Source: Hymenobacter metallicola
Lineage (GTDB): Bacteria; Bacteroidota; Bacteroidia; Cytophagales; Hymenobacteraceae
DNA length: 64,000 nucleotides
Assembly (NCBI RefSeq): GCF_004745645.1
Contig: NZ_SRMB01000001.1
Location: forward strand, 1,240,001 to 1,304,000
Direction of reading: 5' to 3'
Shown: positions 33,677-41,881 of the stretch, piece by piece
How the letters are laid out: every line of letters begins with the position of its first letter
How positions within the stretch are numbered: the first letter of the stretch is position 1
Notes under the pieces: generated by a model
The model's input: the letters and a program-made list of their open reading frames with translations, nothing else
Databases searched by the model: none
Told to the model about the DNA's origin: nothing
Translations under genes and position numbers: made by a program

Positions 33677-36412
33677 CTAGTTCATCTTCAGCGCCGTGCG
33701 CCGTAGTTCGTTGCCAATAACCCGGTACAGATGGTAGGTATCGGTGCCGGCATCATAGTCGATGCCCACCGTGCCGGTGCTGCTGTCGAAGGGCTGCCCC
33801 CCGACCAGACGGCCCTGGGTGTCGTAGATGTAGGCCTTGTGCGGGCCGGGCTCGGTTAGCACGTAGGCGCGGCGGGCGGGCCCGAAGTTCAGGAACTGTA
33901 CCGGCTTGGGGCTGGAAGTGACAAAGCTCTGGGCGAGCAGCTGGCGGCCGGTGGGTTCAAACAGACTCACCCGCCCGCCTTCTTCCCGGGCCACAATGTA
34001 GCTGCCCTGGGCCTGGTCGGGAATAAGCTGAAAGACGGAGCTGCGGCTCCAGGTAGCTACCCGGCTCCGAGTCACGATGTCGCCGCTGAGGTTGAAGCTT
34101 ACCCGCTCGCCGTGCTGAGTAACCACCGTCAGGCGGGAGCGGCGCAGCGAAGCCCCGCTTTCCACAAAAGCCCCCGAGTGCAGCCGGGCTCCTACGCTGA
34201 TAGGGAAGCCGGGGTACACGCTGCCTTGCTCGTCGTAGGCGTAGATGTAGCCGTTTTCCAGCAGCACCACAATCACGTCGCGCCCGTCGACGACCAGGTA
34301 GTGCGGAGGGGCGGCCAAGCCAAACTCCATGCGCTTGGGCTGCCAGCCAGCAAAAGCCCGCCCGTTGGTGTCGTACAGGAACAGGTTGCTGCCACCCCCG
34401 CCCACGAGCAGGCGCGGGGCGGTCCGCCCGTTCACCGGCGACACGACCAGGGAAGTAGCCTGCACGCTGTCGGGCAGGTTCAGGGGGAAATTCGGCAGCT
34501 CCCGGCTTCTTTCATCCAGAAAATGCACCTGGGAGGCTGTGGCAAACAGGTAGCCGTTGCTGTTATCGAGGGCAATTCGGCGGATGGGGCTCACCAGCGG
34601 CCCGGGCAACGAGTCGGACCAGGCCACCACGTTATCGGGCGTCACGTAGTGCAGCACCTGCTGGGCGTCCTGCACCAGCACCCCCGGCACCCGCGCCCCC
34701 GTAACCGGCACCAGCGTGGGCGCACTGGTCAGCGGCGTTTTGAATGCCAGGGCCCCACCCGTACCACTGGCCGATTGGGGCTTGGCTACTGCCGGCCCAA
34801 TTGCCGGATGACGCAACACCAGCTGGGTGAAATACTGGGCATCGGGCTCGGCTTCGTTGGCCGACGGCACAAACTGCAGAGCAATCTGCGGAAAGCGCTG
34901 AAACAGGGTTTCGTTGCGCAGCAGGCCCGCCCGCCGTTCTTCCACCAGGGCCCGCAGCAGCACATTCCAGCTGTTGCGCGTGTCGATGAGTACCCGCATA
35001 CGGGCCAGGGGCTGGGTTTCCTGCAGAAAGGCTACCTGGGTGGGTGAGCGGCTCCAGACCTCCCCGGCTACCACATCGGTCAGCCAGAGGCGCAGGGCCG
35101 CCGCATCGGGTCCAAACACCACGTAATTACCCACCTGGGCCACGGCGGCCGGCCCGAAGTCGGTGAACATGGAGCCCAGCAGCCGCGCGGGTAGTTCGGG
35201 CAGGCCGGTTTCGTAAATCTGGTAGGGCCCTACCCGCTCGAAGGCCGGGCTGGCCCCGCTCAGGCGCCGCAGCTGGCCCAGGAAGGTGGCCGTTTTCACC
35301 GGATTCTGACAGTAGGCCAGGGCCAGCTTGGCCGGCCGGATTCGGGCGGAGGGCGTGGCCAGGTAGCACAGGGCTACTTCCTCCGAGAGGCCCGCCGCCA
35401 GGCTGTCGAGCAGGGGTGCGGCCTGCTGGCTTAGCGAATCGGTGGCCAGCGGGCGGGCCGGGCGCAACACCTGCGCCTGCCCGAGCCCGAGGTGCACCAG
35501 CACCGCCGTGCGCAACGACAGCACATCGGCCATGCGCAGACGCTGGGCCGGCTGCTGGCGTAGGCGGCGGTGCAGGGCGTCGCGGGTGGTTTCGGGGTTA
35601 GCAAAGCCGTTGAAGACGACCTTGTTGCCCGCCAGCTTCATTTCCAGCTGGCCATTACGGGCTAGGCTGGTCACGGCGGCCACGCCCGGCTCGGCTTGGT
35701 CCCTAAAAAACACGCTCAGAAACCGGGGCAGGCGCCGGTAGTTAATCAGCAGCGTGGCGTCCACATCCTTAAGCTGCAGAAAGTCGGTGCTTTGAAAGTC
35801 GGCCGCTACCGAGGGCACGTTTGGGTGTTGCAGGCGCTGCACCACGGCCTCTACCAAAGCCGCGTTGGCACTCATTACCAAGTGGTTGCGGTAGTTGAAA
35901 AAGGTAATACCCTCGTCGGTGGCCCGCTCCCGGATGTCGGTCAGCTGCTCGCCCTGGTAGTCGCGGGCACTCACCTGGTAGCGCCCGTCGCGTCGTAGGC
36001 CGTCCACCAGGGTACGCACCTGCCGGTATTCGCGCACGCTCCCAATGGGCACCTGAAACAGCACGTCGAAGGTCCGGGCGCCGGTTACGTGAATTGAGGT
36101 CAATACTTTTTTAGTGCCCAGAAAGCGCAGCACGGCGTTGCGGCTGCTGATAATGCTGTCGACCAGCACTACGTGCTCCTCCACCTGCTGAAAGTAGCGC
36201 ACGGCCGTAAGATTGTCCCAGAGCTGAGTTTCCTTCAGGTGACGCACCAGCGTGGCGTGGTCGCGGGTGGCGGCTACAAACACGGCATCGTCGGGCACCA
36301 GGGCCCAGGGGTCGACGGGGACGCTGGCCACGGCGCGGCGATAGTATACATAGGAGCCGAGGGCCGAAACCAGCAGCAAGCCTATCAGAAACACCAGAAG
36401 CTTTTGCGACAT
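33677..36412 (-). CDS. Membrane-anchored periplasmic protein with C-terminal beta-propeller
   Basis: A 911-residue protein starting at ATG 36412. An uncleaved N-terminal helix (LLVFLIGLLLVSALGSYVYY) anchors it. Residues 35-560 form a large alpha/beta region with DUF3352-like features (VPDDAVFVAATRD, many LRNGQLEMKL-type strands). Residues 600-900 look like a PQQ/WD-type propeller with repeats such as NGYLFATASQVHFLDERS, ENGYIYAYDEQGSVYPGFP and RVSLFEPTGRQLL. Function is unknown; a scaffold or envelope quality-control role is possible. A -7 box lies 31 bases upstream. Confidence 0.7.
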   Translation of the reverse strand: MSQKLLVFLIGLLLVSALGSYVYYRRAVASVPVDPWALVPDDAVFVAATRDHATLVRHLKETQLWDNLTAVRYFQQVEEHVVLVDSIISSRNAVLRFLGTKKVLTSIHVTGARTFDVLFQVPIGSVREYRQVRTLVDGLRRDGRYQVSARDYQGEQLTDIRERATDEGITFFNYRNHLVMSANAALVEAVVQRLQHPNVPSVAADFQSTDFLQLKDVDATLLINYRRLPRFLSVFFRDQAEPGVAAVTSLARNGQLEMKLAGNKVVFNGFANPETTRDALHRRLRQQPAQRLRMADVLSLRTAVLVHLGLGQAQVLRPARPLATDSLSQQAAPLLDSLAAGLSEEVALCYLATPSARIRPAKLALAYCQNPVKTATFLGQLRRLSGASPAFERVGPYQIYETGLPELPARLLGSMFTDFGPAAVAQVGNYVVFGPDAAALRLWLTDVVAGEVWSRSPTQVAFLQETQPLARMRVLIDTRNSWNVLLRALVEERRAGLLRNETLFQRFPQIALQFVPSANEAEPDAQYFTQLVLRHPAIGPAVAKPQSASGTGGALAFKTPLTSAPTLVPVTGARVPGVLVQDAQQVLHYVTPDNVVAWSDSLPGPLVSPIRRIALDNSNGYLFATASQVHFLDERSRELPNFPLNLPDSVQATSLVVSPVNGRTAPRLLVGGGGSNLFLYDTNGRAFAGWQPKRMEFGLAAPPHYLVVDGRDVIVVLLENGYIYAYDEQGSVYPGFPISVGARLHSGAFVESGASLRRSRLTVVTQHGERVSFNLSGDIVTRSRVATWSRSSVFQLIPDQAQGSYIVAREEGGRVSLFEPTGRQLLAQSFVTSSPKPVQFLNFGPARRAYVLTEPGPHKAYIYDTQGRLVGGQPFDSSTGTVGIDYDAGTDTYHLYRVIGNELRRTALKMN

Positions 36413-36442
36413 TACGCGGTGGCGGTGGGAAGATGCGGGCGG

Positions 36443-36450
36443 CAAAAATA
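36443..36450 (-). promoter_or_regulatory. -7 box of the propeller-protein gene
   Basis: The minus strand reads TATTTTTG, an exact TAnnTTTG match, 30 bases before ATG 36412. Confidence 0.5.
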
Positions 36451-36665
36451 GGTATTCGCCGCCCAAGTGGGCGCGGGCGCGGCTCCGGGGCTTGCGGGCA
36501 AAGCGTAGCCGGTCCGCAAACTCTGCTCAGAAGAGGGTACATACGAGCCAAACGTTTTTCGCAACTGCCTCCCCCCTCGCAAGTAGAGACGAACGGGGCT
36601 GAAGTCCGGCGCCAGGATTCAGGTACGATGTGTATCTTGGAGAGGATATCTTCTTTTGCCCTTTT

Positions 36666-37235
36666 ATGCCTCTTTTGTATCGGTTCTTGCTCTGCTTACC
36701 GGCTCTGCTTAGCACCGGGTGCTTTCAGATTCGGGAGCCCGAGCCCGCCGATGCAGCCAGCGACTGGATTACGCCCACCCAGATTGATTTACTGCTGGCC
36801 AACTTCACGGCCGCTATCCAACGGCCCAACGTGACCAACTACGAGCGGTGCTTCAGCGGCCCGGGCTTCCGGTTTATCCCCGACCCCACGGCGGCTGGCA
36901 CGGCGGCTTCCCTGTTTGCCAACTGGAGCGTGAGCGAAGAGCGGGACTACTTTAACAGCCTGCGCCGCCGCACGCCCGCTACGGCCACCAACCAGCTGGT
37001 ACTGACGGACCGGCGCGACCAGTTTTTTACGGCCGACTCGGCCGAAGTATCGGGCTTGTACCAGCTGCGGATTACCCAGCAGGACACGGCTTTCCGGGCC
37101 ACGGTACTTGAGGGCAACCTCCGGCTGCTGGTACGGCGACGCAACAATGAGTGGAAAATAGCGGGCTGGCGCGACCAGCGCACCTCGGCCCGGCCCAGCT
37201 GGACCGATTTGAAAAAGTACTTTATTACCCATTAG
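36666..37235 (+). CDS. NTF2-like lipoprotein (first of a pair)
   Basis: A 189-residue lipoprotein with a signal peptide ending in STGC. The mature part (about residues 35-185) has the layout of NTF2/SnoaL-like folds: helical start (IDLLLANFTAAIQ), then strands ending in WKIAGWRDQR. The next gene encodes a similar protein, also ending in a WR-strand-W-D motif. No catalytic residue is recognised. ATG 36666 gives the proper lipoprotein signal. Confidence 0.65.
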   Translation: MPLLYRFLLCLPALLSTGCFQIREPEPADAASDWITPTQIDLLLANFTAAIQRPNVTNYERCFSGPGFRFIPDPTAAGTAASLFANWSVSEERDYFNSLRRRTPATATNQLVLTDRRDQFFTADSAEVSGLYQLRITQQDTAFRATVLEGNLRLLVRRRNNEWKIAGWRDQRTSARPSWTDLKKYFITH

Positions 37236-37256
37236 CGCCCCCTCTCTCCTGCTCGT

Positions 37257-37814
37257 ATGGCTTCCTGGCTGGTTTCCCTAGTACGCTCACCCGCTGCCCG
37301 CCGCCGTACCGGGCTGCTGGCCGTAGGCCTGCTGGCAGTAGCAGCGGCCTGCAACCCGTTTGCGCCCAGCCTCGACGATGTGCCCACCGACCCCAACCAG
37401 CTGCTGGGCAACCCCGTGACGGTGCGGGGCTTTTTCGAGCGGTTTCGGGCCAGCTACCAGCTCCGCGACTCCACCCTGTACGGGCAGCTGCTGGACCGCC
37501 GCTTTATTTTCACCTTCCGCGACTTTGCTAATAATGTGGACCGCTCCTGGAACCGCGACGTGGAAGTAAATACCACCTACCGCCTGTTTCGGGCCGCCCG
37601 CACCGCCAACCTGCAGTGGACTCAGTACCTGCCCACCTCCGACACAGCCTTCTCAGATACGCTCGTCTACGTGGAACGCTCCTTTAGCCTCACCATCGAG
37701 CAGCGCGACAACCAGGCCTTTACCGGGGCCGGCAGTGCCCGGCTGGTGCTGGTTCGCAAGAACCGCACGGACCCGTGGCGCATGCGCAGCTGGTATGACC
37801 GGAGCGAGTTCTAA
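37257..37814 (+). CDS. NTF2-like lipoprotein (second of a pair)
   Basis: A 185-residue lipoprotein with a signal peptide ending in AAAC. The mature part resembles the preceding gene's product (GFFERFRASYQLRD, then SARLVLVRKNRTDPWRMRSW), so the two are probably diverged duplicates. They are 21 bp apart and co-transcribed, ending at the hairpin at 37888. Function is unknown; NTF2-like lipoproteins may bind small ligands or partner proteins. Confidence 0.65.
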   Translation: MASWLVSLVRSPAARRRTGLLAVGLLAVAAACNPFAPSLDDVPTDPNQLLGNPVTVRGFFERFRASYQLRDSTLYGQLLDRRFIFTFRDFANNVDRSWNRDVEVNTTYRLFRAARTANLQWTQYLPTSDTAFSDTLVYVERSFSLTIEQRDNQAFTGAGSARLVLVRKNRTDPWRMRSWYDRSEF

Positions 37815-37887
37815 CGTCACCCAAACGGGGGTGGCCGGCGTGCTTTCCGGGCCTGGGTGCTGATTAATAAGACTTCGGATAAGCGTA

Positions 37888-37923
37888 GAAACGGCCCGCT
37901 TGGTAAAGCAGGCCGTTTCTTTT
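37888..37923 (+). terminator. Terminator after the NTF2-like pair
   Basis: GAAACGGCC and GGCCGTTTC form the stem, with extra pairing inside, followed by TTTTC. Confidence 0.7.
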
Positions 37924-37960
37924 CTATCTTCCGGCCCTCAAAAACCCTGACCCCAGCTTT

Positions 37961-39448
37961 ATGCCCGAACAACAAGGCCACTTTCAGCGCGCCATTACTC
38001 TTTTCGATGCCGTCATGATTGTGACCGGCAGCATGATAGGCTCCGGTATCTTTATCGTCTCAGCCGATATTTCCCGGCAGGTCGGCTCCAGCGGCTGGCT
38101 GCTGGTGGTGTGGCTGCTCACGGGCGTTATCACTCTGGCCGGGGCCGTGAGCTACGGCGAGCTGGCCTCCATGTTTCCCAAAGTGGGCGGCCAGTACGTG
38201 TATCTGCGCGAAGCCTACAACAAGCTGGTGGCCTTTCTCTACGGCTGGACGCTGTTTCTGGTCATCCAGACCGGCGTCATTGCGGCCGTGGCCGTGGCCT
38301 TTGCCAAGTTCACCGGCGTGCTGGTCCCGTGGTTCAGCGTGAAGAATATGCTGGTAAAAACCGGCCCGTTGGTCGGCGACTACGCCTTTGAGTTTAGCAG
38401 CGTGCAGCTGCTGGCCATCCTGCTTATTATCGGCATCACGGCCATCAACGCCCGGGGCGTGCGGGCTGGCAAGCTGATTCAGAACGTACTGAGCAGCACC
38501 AAACTCGTGGCCCTGGCTCTGCTCATCATTGGCGGCCTGACCCTGGGCCTCAATGCCGAAGCTGTGCAGGCCAACTTCCACGACATGTGGACGGCCGTGC
38601 GCTACCCCGCCCCGGGCGTTTCGGCGGCCCCGTTGCCGTTGAGCCTGAGCGGCTTGGTGGTTGCCATTGGCATGGCCATGACCGGCTCCCTGTTTTCCTC
38701 CGACTCCTGGAACAACATCGGCTTCGCGGGCGAGGAAATCGTGAACCCCGAACGGACCCTGGTGCGCAGCATGGCCATTGGTACGGCCATCGTGACGGCG
38801 CTCTATATTCTGGTAAACGTGGTGTATCTGCTGGCCCTGCCCCTGGTAGGCTCCCCGGATGCTACTACCCTAGCCGGCCGCGGCATTCAGTACGCCACCG
38901 ACGACCGGGTCGCCACTGCCGTAGCCGAGAACGTGCTTGGGTCGGCCGGGGCTGTGGTTATGGCCGTGCTCATTATGCTCAGCACGTTTGGCGCTAACAA
39001 CGGCATTATCCTGTCGGGGGCCCGGGCCTACTACGCCATGGCCAAGGACGGCCTGTTTTTCCCCGGCCTGGCCCGCCTGAATGCGGCCGGCGTACCGGCC
39101 CGGGCCTTGTGGGCTCAGTGCCTGTGGGCCTGCCTGCTGTGCCTAAGCGGCTCGTACGGGCAGTTGCTCAACTACGTGATGTTCTCGGTAATTCTGTTTT
39201 ACGTCATTACCATCATCGGCATTTTCGTGCTGCGCCGCACCCGGCCCGAGGCCCCCCGCCCCTACCGCGCCTGGGGCTACCCCGTGCTGCCGCTTATTTA
39301 CATCGTGCTGGCCTCGGTTTTCTGCGTTATCCTGCTGGTGGCCGAAGACACCGCCCTGTTCTCGCGCCGCGGCCTGATGCTGGTAGCCCTTGGGGTGCCG
39401 GTGTTCTTTTTATTTGGCAAGCGTTTTTCCGGTTCCTCACCTCAATAA
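37961..39448 (+). CDS. APC-family amino acid permease
   Basis: A 495-residue inner-membrane transporter with about twelve helices. Hallmarks of the APC fold are the broken first helix GSMIGSGIFIV near residues 23-33 and the second motif SYGELASMFPKVGGQYVYLREAY. It is probably of the LAT-like/cationic subgroup; the substrate is not readable. The gene ends 3 bp before a 68-bp perfect palindrome. Confidence 0.9.
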   Translation: MPEQQGHFQRAITLFDAVMIVTGSMIGSGIFIVSADISRQVGSSGWLLVVWLLTGVITLAGAVSYGELASMFPKVGGQYVYLREAYNKLVAFLYGWTLFLVIQTGVIAAVAVAFAKFTGVLVPWFSVKNMLVKTGPLVGDYAFEFSSVQLLAILLIIGITAINARGVRAGKLIQNVLSSTKLVALALLIIGGLTLGLNAEAVQANFHDMWTAVRYPAPGVSAAPLPLSLSGLVVAIGMAMTGSLFSSDSWNNIGFAGEEIVNPERTLVRSMAIGTAIVTALYILVNVVYLLALPLVGSPDATTLAGRGIQYATDDRVATAVAENVLGSAGAVVMAVLIMLSTFGANNGIILSGARAYYAMAKDGLFFPGLARLNAAGVPARALWAQCLWACLLCLSGSYGQLLNYVMFSVILFYVITIIGIFVLRRTRPEAPRPYRAWGYPVLPLIYIVLASVFCVILLVAEDTALFSRRGLMLVALGVPVFFLFGKRFSGSSPQ

Positions 39449-39450
39449 AT

Positions 39451-39518
39451 GCGGTAGTTACTCCAATAGAAAAGGCCGCCCGGTACCGGGCGGCCTTTTC
39501 TATTGGAGTAACTACCGC
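39451..39518. repeat. 68-bp perfect palindrome between converging genes
   Basis: Two perfect 34-bp arms with no spacer, centred between 39484 and 39485 in CCGGTACCGG. The inner part is GC-rich (GGCCGCCCGG) and the outer part AT-richer with GAAAAGG/CCTTTTC. It starts 3 bp after the permease stop and ends 13 bp before the end of the minus-strand gene, so it can act as a bidirectional terminator. Perfect palindromes this long tend to be unstable in bacteria. Confidence 0.9.
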
Positions 39519-39531
39519 GTGAAGAATCAGC

Positions 39532-40224
39532 CTAGCGCCGACGGCGGCGACCTTCGGACGGGGTAAGCGTCACGTTGACGGGCTGACCACCGCGGGCCCG
39601 CATTTCCTGGTCCTGGTAGCCGCCGTAGCCGTACACCAGCGTGTTGTCGCCGGCGGGTACTTCCAGGGTGTAGTTGCCATTGGCATCGGTGCCGGTGCCT
39701 TTGTGCGAGCCTTTGACGAGCACAGTCGCACCCGCCAGCGGGCGGCCATTCTCATCCAGAATACGCCCCGACAAGGTAACGGTAGTCGGCTCGGCGGGGG
39801 CGGCGGGAGCCGCCGCTACGGGCTCCGGCTCGGGGGCCACCTGAGGCTGCGCCGCTTCGGCAGCCTGGGCAGGCTGAACTGCCGCAGCGGCAGTGGCAGC
39901 AGGACGAGCTGCTACAGGTTTCGCCGCCACTGTGGTCGGGGTAATCGTAGCGGCTTCGGCCTCAACTTCCTCGGTAGGTTTCTCTTCTTCCTGCCGGGTG
40001 CCCGTCACGGTAGCATCGCCCAGCACGAAGGAAGGCATAACGGTAGAAATAGCCGATTTCGCGGTTTGGGCAGGAACAAAAGCATAGCCCAAACCGGCAA
40101 ACAACACGATAGCCCCTACAATTATAGCCAGGCGCCCGTTGCCGGAGGAAAGCTCGTCTTCCTCACTGGCCAGCAGCGTGGCATCATCGTTTTCGGGTTC
40201 GTTAGAAGGGGTAGAAATGCTCAT
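39532..40224 (-). CDS. Single-pass membrane protein with Pro/Ala/Glu linker and carboxypeptidase-regulatory-like domain
   Basis: A 230-residue protein. Residues 1-30 are acidic and cytoplasmic; a membrane helix follows (LAIIVGAIVLFAGLGYAF, about 32-50). Residues 75-145 are a long Ala/Pro/Glu/Val linker. The C-terminal 80 residues are a CarboxypepD_reg-like domain (LSGRILDENGRPLAGATVLV, GTGTDANGNYTLEVPAG), ending in RRRRR. The layout copies TonB (inner-membrane helix, extended linker, small periplasmic domain), but the end domain is the type found at the N-terminus of SusC-like receptors. Function is unknown. Confidence 0.72.
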   Translation of the reverse strand: MSISTPSNEPENDDATLLASEEDELSSGNGRLAIIVGAIVLFAGLGYAFVPAQTAKSAISTVMPSFVLGDATVTGTRQEEEKPTEEVEAEAATITPTTVAAKPVAARPAATAAAAVQPAQAAEAAQPQVAPEPEPVAAAPAAPAEPTTVTLSGRILDENGRPLAGATVLVKGSHKGTGTDANGNYTLEVPAGDNTLVYGYGGYQDQEMRARGGQPVNVTLTPSEGRRRRR

Positions 40225-40478
40225 AGATGTGAGAAATGTGGTGGGGTAAGAAAATGCTCGGTCAGCCTCCTGGCAAGCAGCCATTCAAGTCAATAAAGAG
40301 GCTCAAGCTGGCGCGGCTTCAGTAAGGGTTTCTAAAGATATAGAATAACTCATTTACCTACCTAACATTTCTGTAACCTCAGGCCAGCTTTACCCGTAGG
40401 GCGGCACCCTGACCTAACTACTTTCCCCCAAAGGCGTTAGGGCGTATTTCCTGCCTGAGACCAGTACTTTATAGCGCA
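40225..40478. other. Intergenic region upstream of the TonB-like-topology gene
   Basis: An AT-rich spacer between two minus-strand genes. The minus strand has TATCTTTA at 40340-40333, one base off the -7 consensus, about 110 bases before ATG 40224. Nothing else was recognised. Confidence 0.4.
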
Positions 40479-40514
40479 AAAAAAGCCCCGTATTTTTAGA
40501 TACGGGGCTTTTTT
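40479..40514 (-). terminator. Terminator after the small hydrophilic protein gene
   Basis: A 15-bp perfect stem (AAAAAAGCCCCGTAT with its complement) and 6-nt loop, 20 bp past the stop codon of the minus-strand gene. The T tract is good in both directions. Confidence 0.85.
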
Positions 40515-40533
40515 ACTGGCAGGATAAAGCGGG

Positions 40534-40911
40534 TTAGTCGCGGGGCAGCTTGGGCGGGCCGCTGGGCTTTTCGTCGCCAAACTGTTGCTCACGGGTGCGC
40601 AGGTCCATGTCCTTTTCGTAGCTGCCTTCCGCCTCAAACCCCGGGCCTTGGGCTTGTTCGCCGGCCCCGTAATGATCGTTGCCACCCTGAGGGGTGGTTT
40701 CGTCGCCGCCGATGTGCAGGTTTTCGAGCTGGTCTTTCTGGTCGCTGCGCTGGGTGTAGCCGTTGGCGCCCATGTTGCGGTGAGCCGAGGGGTCGTCGGA
40801 GGCTTTGCCGTTGCTTTCGCCTTCCTTATACTCCCGCTCCTTTTCCAGTCCTTCGTTTTTGCGAAAGTTAGCGGCCGCGGTGATTTCCTCGTTTTCGTTA
40901 TCGATAGCCAT
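40534..40911 (-). CDS. Small hydrophilic protein, unknown
   Basis: A 125-residue, highly charged protein rich in Glu, Asp, Gly, Asn and Gln, with no hydrophobic segment and no cysteine. It is probably largely disordered, like some stress or desiccation-related hydrophilic proteins, but I recognise no family. It follows the DUF547 gene on the same strand by 68 bp and has its own terminator. Confidence 0.65.
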   Translation of the reverse strand: MAIDNENEEITAAANFRKNEGLEKEREYKEGESNGKASDDPSAHRNMGANGYTQRSDQKDQLENLHIGGDETTPQGGNDHYGAGEQAQGPGFEAEGSYEKDMDLRTREQQFGDEKPSGPPKLPRD

Positions 40912-40979
40912 GATGGTAGGTGCTGAGGTTGAACAGTGGGGTTTGCTTTCTGCTTACGCACCCGCGGCCCCGAAGTTGG

Positions 40980-41738
40980 CTAGCGGCGGCCCTCGTTCAG
41001 GGCCCAGTCGTAGGTATAATACTCGACCGCCAAGCCGGCGGGCAGCAGCCGGGCCGCCCGAAACTGGTTGATATAGCCCAGCAGGGGCTTGCCGGTGGCC
41101 TTGAAATCGGCCTCGTACCACTTGAAGATTTCGGAAACCAGTACTTTTTTCGAGTCCTCCTGCACCCGGATAAAGGTGGGGTCCTGCAGGACCCGCTGGG
41201 CCTGGGCCGTCAGTTGCGCCTCGAGGGTCGCCGGGGTGTAGGCGTCCTGGCTCAGCCGGGGGCAGCCCTTGGCCGCACACACCAGGGCAAAGTGCACCCG
41301 CGGGTCGTTGTAGGGGGTGCGCAGCTTGTTGTTTTCCAGCTCGTTCAACGTCATTTTCTCCCCGGCCACCACGCGCTGCTGCTTGTCAAAAAAGCCCGGC
41401 ACTTTCATAACCGAAGTCAGCGGATAGCTTTCGACCACGGCCCCGATGACGGTCAGATTGTAGGCATTCAGATAGAAGGCTTTTTTCTCGGCCGCCGAGA
41501 GCGGCTGTACGCTCAGGGTCTGAACCTGCTTCAGCAGCCCTTGCAACTCGGCCGGACTGCGCTTGATGGCGCGGTAGTCGACCTGTCCGTCGGAGCCCAC
41601 GTGCTTGTGCAGAAAAACCGTGGCTGCGGCAGCCAGCGCCTTTACATCGGCCGGCGCGGCGTGCAGCGTTAGGCACTGGCATAGCAGGAGCAGCACAACC
41701 AACCGGCCAACCCCGGCCCTGAGGGAAAATCCAAACAT
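40980..41738 (-). CDS. DUF547 domain protein, secreted
   Basis: A 252-residue protein with a signal peptide (residues 1-28, LHA-A). DUF547 covers about residues 60-200, with AFYLNAYNLTVIGAVVESYP, FFDKQQRVVAG, NDPRVHFALVCAAKGCP and AYTPATLEAQL. This domain has a papain/transglutaminase-like look, with a conserved Cys in AAKGCP, but no activity is established. ATG 41738 is chosen because it gives the signal peptide. Confidence 0.88.
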   Translation of the reverse strand: MFGFSLRAGVGRLVVLLLLCQCLTLHAAPADVKALAAAATVFLHKHVGSDGQVDYRAIKRSPAELQGLLKQVQTLSVQPLSAAEKKAFYLNAYNLTVIGAVVESYPLTSVMKVPGFFDKQQRVVAGEKMTLNELENNKLRTPYNDPRVHFALVCAAKGCPRLSQDAYTPATLEAQLTAQAQRVLQDPTFIRVQEDSKKVLVSEIFKWYEADFKATGKPLLGYINQFRAARLLPAGLAVEYYTYDWALNEGRR

Positions 41739-41837
41739 GAGCGAAAAAAGTAAGTTTGATAACAGTGGCTCAGCCTTCCGGCAAACCTGACGCCACAAAC
41801 GTAACCGCCCGGCAACCGGATTGTGCAGCGGGTGGCC

Positions 41838-41845
41838 TACATTTG
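41838..41845 (+). promoter_or_regulatory. -7 box of the FAD-reductase gene cluster
   Basis: TACATTTG, an exact TAnnTTTG match, 36 bases before ATG 41882. Confidence 0.5.
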
Positions 41846-41881
41846 ACTTCAGCCCTCTTTTTTTCGCGCTTTTCACCCCGT

